The notes beneath the pieces were generated by a model that was given only the letters and a program-made list of their open reading frames with translations, searched no databases and was not told the DNA's origin. From assembly GCA_946902985.2 (NCBI GenBank), contig OX336389.2, positions 787,896,979 through 787,960,978 on the forward strand: a stretch of DNA of 64,000 nucleotides, written 5' to 3'. The position numbers and the translations under genes were made by a program. Positions 59,171-64,000 of the stretch are shown here, in pieces. Source of the stretch: Meconema thalassinum. Taxonomy: Eukaryota > Arthropoda > Insecta > Orthoptera > Tettigoniidae. How positions within the stretch are numbered: the first letter of the stretch is position 1; every line of letters begins with the position of its first letter.

Positions 59171-59833
59171 TTACTTTTGTCGCAAAAGTCTTTCGGCTCC
59201 CTCAATGTGAGTATCCGGATTTTTCCTCTTGTCAATGGCACGTTCCCAACGTCCCTGGTCATCGCCTTCATTCGCGTGAATTTCCTCAAGATAGCGCTGC
59301 GATTCAGCGTGCCTATCATCCCAGTCGTTACGGTAGTTTCGTGATTCTCCTTGGTTATGGTATCTACGATCTTGCCCTCTCTGGTTCTCGTTGGAAGCAC
59401 CATATTTCCTATAGGGCGCCTCATGTCTCCTATTATTCCTCCATTGTTGGTATCCCCGTTGCTGATATATATTGTTGCCCTGGTACTGCCTGTTGTTATT
59501 ATTATTATCATATCGCTGGTGCGATGTATTGTCTGCTTCTTCCCGACCTCGCTTAGGTGTTGACATACTTGTGTTAATAGCCTGGTATCGGGTATTTTCT
59601 TGTGTAGGTTTAACAACTTCTGTAGTATTGACTAATTCGAGCTGTCTTCCCCCTCTCTGGTGAATGTGTGAAGTAGTCTCATCAATTTGACGCATGACTT
59701 GTTCTGCCTGCAGTGCCGTAGTATGGTTAGCTGCAACCAACGCCTGTTGTATGTTTACTGGTAATTGACGTCCTATTGTCATAACCAAATCTACTTCCTC
59801 TAACGGATGGTCCAATACTTTAAATTTCAACAT
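59171..59833 (-). pseudogene. Gypsy Gag, C-terminal part
   Basis: 220 open codons. The first third looks like the end of a capsid domain (VDLVMTIGRQLPVNIQQALV). The rest is rich in Arg, Gly, Asn, Gln and Tyr. I find no CCHC zinc knuckle; the basic Arg/Gly/Asn-rich tail may bind RNA in its place. A TAA at about 59,168 ends the frame before protease, and more stops follow at the gag-protease junction. The other frames open across this region are shadows. Confidence 0.78.
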
Positions 59834-60165
59834 TTGTAATGAAAATAAGTCAGAGTACTTCGTCTCCTGGGTAGTTGGATATTATCTGGAGTAAAGTTCC
59901 ATTCTAAGACTGTTGCAATGCTGGTGACCAATAATTCCTAAGGAAAGCCTCTTTAAAGCAGTCCATATTCTCGAACGTGTACTTAAAGCTTAAGTACCAG
60001 GTAAGCATATTTCCAGATAAAAACTTCCCCGTCATATGCAACTGCCGCGTAGGAGGTACGTTATTATCATTGTAAAAGTCCTCAACTTCCTTTAGGAATG
60101 CCTTAGGTGTGACCCCTGAATTTTCTGTGAATTTTGCTGGTTTAAATTCGTTTGAGCGTATTACT
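59834..60165 (-). pseudogene. Gypsy Gag core (capsid-like), broken
   Basis: Reading the minus strand gives a retrotransposon gag pattern: KFTENSGVTPKAFLKEVEDF, a Trp-Tyr (LTWYLSF) and AFLRNYW, then a stop before the next fragment. This links the coiled-coil N-terminal part to the Gag C-terminal part. Confidence 0.7.
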
Positions 60166-60465
60166 TGTATGAGCTGCGTATGCTGATGACCATTCTGCTT
60201 AGTTGTTCTCAGTATTGCCTCACAAGGCTCCAGCCCCGTTACAGCCCTCAGACCAGAATTAACATTTCTTGGCAGAGCCAGGAATCGAATTCAGACCTCA
60301 ACTTCTCCCGATATGATTGGGAAATCCTTCCGTGTTCGCATTTAATAGGCTCTCTATTTGTACTTGACTTCCCGCTGTGCTTGTTGCCTAAGGACTAATT
60401 GGGTCTGTTTCTTTCTCTTTCGTTTCTACTGTGTTGAAAAGTGTAGCCGGTCCCATAGAACGCAG
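60166..60465 (-). repeat. SINE-like fragment interrupting Gypsy gag
   Basis: The stretch has no gag-like coding. On the minus strand it contains GAATTCGATTCC (60,281-60,292), matching an RNA polymerase III B box, followed by TTAATTCTGGTCTGAGGGCT and a GGGGCTGGAGCCTTGTGAGG word, resembling a common insect SINE body. No clean target duplication was found. Confidence 0.45.
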
Positions 60466-61517
60466 TTATGCCTTGATAATCCTGTCAGTAGGTTCCTTAA
60501 GTTTACTTTTTATCACTTCCTCCAGTGCTTGTATGCGAATATGATTTTCTCGTACTGTTTTAATGATGGATAATCTTTCTTCCTTGGTATCGCTACTCAT
60601 TTCCCTCCAGTCATTCCTAATGTTTTCCTTAATTAGGCTTAATTTTTCCTCAATCTGACGTTTGGTTTCCTCCTCATTGACTTCTATTTTTTCCAATCTA
60701 TCTTCTAGCCGCAAATTATTTTCTTAGATAGTACTCTTTAAGTTGTCCTGATCTGCCTCTATGGTTTTCCAGCGCTCTGATGATTGTAATTCCAGACGGT
60801 CCATATCTCTGATCAGCCCGGTCACGTTCTGGTCTACCACTGATAACTGTCCCCAAATAACTGTGGTACTCTCCTCCATCTTATCGAATCTAATTTCTCG
60901 CTTATCCTGTGCCGTCCTGATCTCGCTATTATGAGTAGTGCAAGCCAGCTCTATTTGCGCTAAATTAGCAAAAACTGTGTCATGAAGATCTTTAAGCTTA
61001 CGATTGATTGTGTCCTCAAACTGTTTGGTTTGTCCTAACTGTTTCTCATTATTGTTATTAACATCAAGGGCGAGTTGTATCATCTGGTCCTTGATGTATT
61101 CTTTCATTTCCACCGATAGTGTAGCTAATTGGTCTGTGTTCCTAATGTTCTGCGCTTCGAGTTGAGAATTAACAGTGTCATTAATTTCACTCTTTAACTG
61201 TTTAGACTGTTCTGCGGTAATGTCACTCATTTGCTTTTTACACGATTCGCCTTGAACTGTTAATTGTTTACTAATGCTGTCGTTCATTTGCGTTTGGAAT
61301 GATTCACCCTGCACTGCTAATTGTGTTTCAAATTTTTCTGTCTGCTCAGCCATACTATTGATTATTTGAGTTTTAAACTCGGCTGACTGTTCAGCCATAC
61401 TATTGTATATTTCATTTTTAAATTCGGCAGTCATCTCCTGCTTAATAACACCAACTGCTCTAGTGTTCGTACCGTGGCACGTTCGATCACCTCTTGGATT
61501 TTCTCCGAAGTAGCCAT
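60466..61517 (-). pseudogene. Gypsy Gag N-terminal coiled-coil region
   Basis: The start is an ATG at 61,515-61,517 (MATSEKIQEVIERATV on the minus strand), followed by a frameshift near 61,450. A long open part (60,724-61,434, 236 codons) has repeated MAEQ(S/T)-type units with alternating hydrophobic and Glu/Gln/Lys residues, predicted as a long coiled coil. After one in-frame TAA (about 60,724-60,726) a second piece (60,466-60,714, 82 codons) continues the heptad-like pattern. Its place directly upstream of the gag core suggests an unusual extended Gag N-terminus that mediates assembly; this function is inference. Confidence 0.75.
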
Positions 61518-61679
61518 ATCACAAAAATATCTACGAGAATGAGGAGGAATGCCATATGGCAACGCCCTCCGATACACGCATACATTTCAACATACATTTA
61601 ATTTATTTTTACCACACTCAGTTCATTTTTTTGAGTCGTTTCGGCCATCAATGGACCACGATGTTCTTCACTCATATGA
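61518..61679 (-). other. 3' end of the nested LINE / junction with Gypsy leader
   Basis: On the minus strand it follows the LINE stop codon and includes GGCCGAAACGACTC, an A-rich patch and AAATAAATTAAATG, then reaches the Gypsy gag ATG. The exact LINE end is not clear, and no simple poly-A tail is visible. Confidence 0.45.
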
Positions 61680-63340
61680 TCACTGTAAAGCTTGTTTTCT
61701 TGTCTGCCAGTAGATCTTCATTCTTGACGAATGTTCAGCTCTCCTTTCTTCCGTCCACTTGCAGTGAGGGCGAGGCATCACAGATGTTAAAGGGTGTAGA
61801 TTACTAGTTGATTTAACCGCCTTTCTGAACAGGTTCCTATCCCAAACCAGAGCTTGATTGATTCGAGCTTCTGTTAGGTCCTTTTTAACTTGCATCGACC
61901 ATTTACAATAGGAATTTTTTTTTAGAGATTGATGAGTGGATTCGATATGAAAGTCGATGATGCTCCATCCGCTCCAAATGTCCAAAGAAAGACATTCTCC
62001 TTTTTCTCATCACACTCACCAAATCTTCTATATGTTCAAATAATTCATTGTTATGTCTTCTTCTGTAAGTACCATTATCATTAACAGGTCCTAATATTTT
62101 CCTTAGAATTTTCCGATCCTTAAGTTCTAATTTTCTCAATGGGCCTTTGTTTGTCATCTGTAAGCATTCTGCAGCATACAGTGCTGACGGCCTAATTACT
62201 GTATTATAATGACAAAGTTTGACATTCCGGGACAAGCTTTTACTTTTGTAAATGTTTTTGCAGGTTTGAAAGGCACCTTCCAATTTGTTACATCTGCTCT
62301 CAATGGCAGCTATTTCTGAATTATTAGGGGTAATCCATTCGCCTAGGTATTTAAATTTTTGGACTTTCTTGATTTTTTGCAGACCAATCGTGATGAATTT
62401 TGAGGCATCTTTGACATTTGTGATAAAATTAGTTTTATGGAAGGCCACTTTAAGTCCAGTTTTAGCAGCTATGATTTGTAGTTTATTAAGTTGGTCAGTG
62501 GCCTCTTCCATTGAATTAGCGAACAAAGCAATGTCATCTGCAAAAGCGAGACAGTTTATATTCAGGTCTTCTTTTTTATAACCAATTCGAATACCATAAT
62601 TATTTGGTAAGATTATTAACCATTCTCTTATAATTTTTTCCAAGACACAGTTGAACAGCATCGGTGATCCCAGATCACCTTGTCTACAGCCAGTCTTGAT
62701 TGCAAAGGCTTCGGACAATTCACCACGAAATTTGACCTAAGAAATGGTGTTTTCTAAGCTTGCTTTGAACAAATTAATTGATTTATTGTCTAGGCCAAAC
62801 TCACGTAAGGTGTTAATTATTGTGTCTCTATGAATGCAATCATAAGCCTTTTGAAAGTCCACAAAAATCACAACATAAGGTTTTGATCGTACCGTACAGT
62901 AGGAAATTATGGTCTTAATGTTATGAATTTGTTCAGGACCGGATCTTGATTTCCTGAACCCAGCTTGATATTCCCCTAACTGACGGTCTAATATCGGTTC
63001 TGCTCTGTTCAGAAGAGCCCTTGCAAATATTTTGTACGTTACCGATACCAGTGAAATACCTCTATAATTATTTGGGTCGGATTTATCCCCTTTCTTATGT
63101 ATAGGATGAATGATGGCAGAAGTCCAATCCTCCGGCAACTTTTCACTATGCCATATTTCTTCAATGGTTTTCTGGAGACAAATGATGGGGTCATTATCTG
63201 CATATATCCATAATTCAGCCACAATACTATCCTCCCCAGAGGCTTTATTATTTTTAGCGCCTTGATGATTTGTGTTATTTCTTCGACGGAGGGTGGTGAA
63301 CTGTCGTGGTATGCAATGCTAGGATAGAAAGCATTTAATC
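61680..63340 (-). pseudogene. Non-LTR retrotransposon (LINE), 5'-truncated RT and C-terminal part
   Basis: Reading the minus strand from about 63,335: a short N-terminal piece, a frameshift, then KASGED, EKLPEDW and PIHKKGDKSDPNNYRGISL, the start of a non-LTR RT. GFRKSRSGPEQI and VIFVDFQKAYDCI hold the first catalytic Asp. A TAG interrupts at 62,737-62,739. Then follow GCRQGDLGSPMLFN, the catalytic LAFADDIALF, KYLGEWITP and a C-terminal segment with RRRHNNELFEHIEDL and RRMSFFGHLERM. A frameshift at the 9-T run near 61,917 moves the last ~75 codons to another frame, ending at 61,680. The endonuclease is missing, so it is 5'-truncated. The C-terminal wording is like RTE-type and related elements, but I cannot fix the clade. 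Confidence 0.88.
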
Positions 63341-63831
63341 ATACTACATTTAATTCCTCTAATCAAATTGCATCACTGAGTAGTTCTAATTTTACACAAC
63401 ATTTTAATTTTAACCCACACATTCATTTATTAAATTGCTCTCCATATTTGATGCTATAAATAGACGAATTAATCAGAATATCAATTGTCTTTGTAAGGTT
63501 ACCAGCCTTCCTAATACATTCATGTAGCTTGACTTTCTAAACAAATCTAATTTTAATTTAATCAGTGGGCGCCCGGTCTCACGCATCTTTACTTTAATAG
63601 TTAATCCAACAGACAAAAACGAGTACCGAATTTTACACTGCAAACTCCTGATTTTTCTGAATAATTCACTCTCTTGGCGGTAACCTCTTCGCCGTATTTA
63701 CGTTAACAAAATATCACTTCCCGGTGATCTCAATAATGTCGCATTTGCCTCCATTTGTGGCGTGTCAGTTTAATCAAAAATGCGCTACAACAAAGTAAAC
63801 AGCACCACGTTGGCCGCGCCAGCTTAACCTA
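63341..63831 (-). other. Gypsy leader region, LINE 5' edge to 5' LTR
   Basis: No open frame of note. A primer-binding-site candidate (TGGCGCGGCCAACG on the minus strand, 63,806-63,821) lies 10 nt from the LTR edge. Its first six bases resemble primer sites of other insect Gypsy elements, but I cannot assign the tRNA. Confidence 0.5.
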
Positions 63832-64000
63832 TGTACCCTTGAATAAAGCAGTGTTTTAACGAGATTCCGTCTTCGGGGTCGTGTCCAGTCTTATATACTT
63901 CATAAGAAAAGCTCAATACAAAACAACTTGCTTTATATGACTCAAGGATCATAAGAAAAACTATAACTAAGAAATGAGTGAAAAACAGGTAAAAAACATC
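63832..64000 (-). repeat. 5' LTR of the Gypsy element, partial (cut by window end)
   Basis: TGTACCCTTGAATAAAGC begins the repeat, and ~170 bp match 52,460-52,630 in the same orientation with about ten substitutions and small indels. With the primer site on its left edge, it is the 3' edge of the 5' LTR of a minus-strand element. Confidence 0.8.

Larger units (their letters stand above)
52460..64000 (-). mobile_element. Decayed Ty3/Gypsy retrotransposon with nested insertions (5' LTR runs off the window)
   Basis: On the minus strand the order is 5' LTR (63,832 to beyond the window), primer site, a nested LINE, gag, protease, RT, RNase H, integrase, polypurine tract and 3' LTR (52,460-55,580). 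The order protease-RT-RNase H-integrase and the motifs (DTGS, YIDD, H2C2 zinc site) place it in Ty3/Gypsy. Its frames are broken at many points and the two LTR pieces differ at many positions over ~170 bp, so it is an old insertion. Confidence 0.8.

Noticed and set aside
59122..59616. 164-codon minus-strand frame and plus-strand frames overlapping gag (for example 58,987-59,556)
   Set aside because: Shadows of the Gypsy gag frame; low-complexity codons keep the other frames open.

Overview
The window looks like insect nuclear DNA with no host gene I can recognise. It is A+T-rich and full of transposable elements of types typical of arthropods: BEL/Pao and Ty3/Gypsy LTR retrotransposons, a Penelope-like element, a non-LTR retrotransposon, a pogo/Tigger-like DNA transposon and tRNA-derived SINEs. 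The density of nested and decayed elements suggests a large genome. An orthopteran or other polyneopteran is my guess from the repeat style; the sequence does not prove it.

Layout. 1-6.9 kb: unassigned A+T-rich DNA with one degraded SINE-like piece. 6.89-8.89 kb: a 2.0 kb DNA transposon with ~125 bp terminal inverted repeats around a broken DDE transposase (minus strand). 10.36-10.69 kb: a tRNA-derived SINE. 12.9-15.2 kb: the 3' half of a Penelope-like element (minus strand) with a GIY-YIG endonuclease and a hammerhead-like motif, set between diverged repeats. 15.2-18.3 kb: unassigned.

18,319-46,875 is the centrepiece: a head-to-tail array of four BEL/Pao elements sharing five LTRs (LTR-int-LTR-int-LTR-int-LTR-int-LTR, period 6,744-6,746 bp), bounded by one 5-bp target duplication (GGCAT). 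This is one insertion locus that was expanded, or that integrated as a multimer; it is not four separate insertions. Unit 3 keeps an uninterrupted 1,706-codon Gag-Pol frame; units 1, 2 and 4 are broken. Units 1 and 4 share the same stop and the same 1-nt deletion, and LTRs 1 and 5 share a variant absent from LTRs 2-4, so the outer parts of the array resemble each other and differ from the core. A second copy of the 10.4 kb SINE family sits in the last LTR with a 19-bp target duplication.

46.9-52.5 kb: unassigned, with two perfect hairpins near 49.2 kb. 52,460 to the window end: a decayed Ty3/Gypsy element on the minus strand. Its pol and gag fragments run from 55.65 to 61.52 kb, a putative ~3.1 kb 3' LTR lies at 52,460-55,580, and the start of the matching 5' LTR lies at 63,832-64,000. 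A non-LTR retrotransposon (61.5-63.3 kb, minus strand) sits between its 5' LTR and gag, and a SINE-like piece interrupts gag near 60.3 kb.
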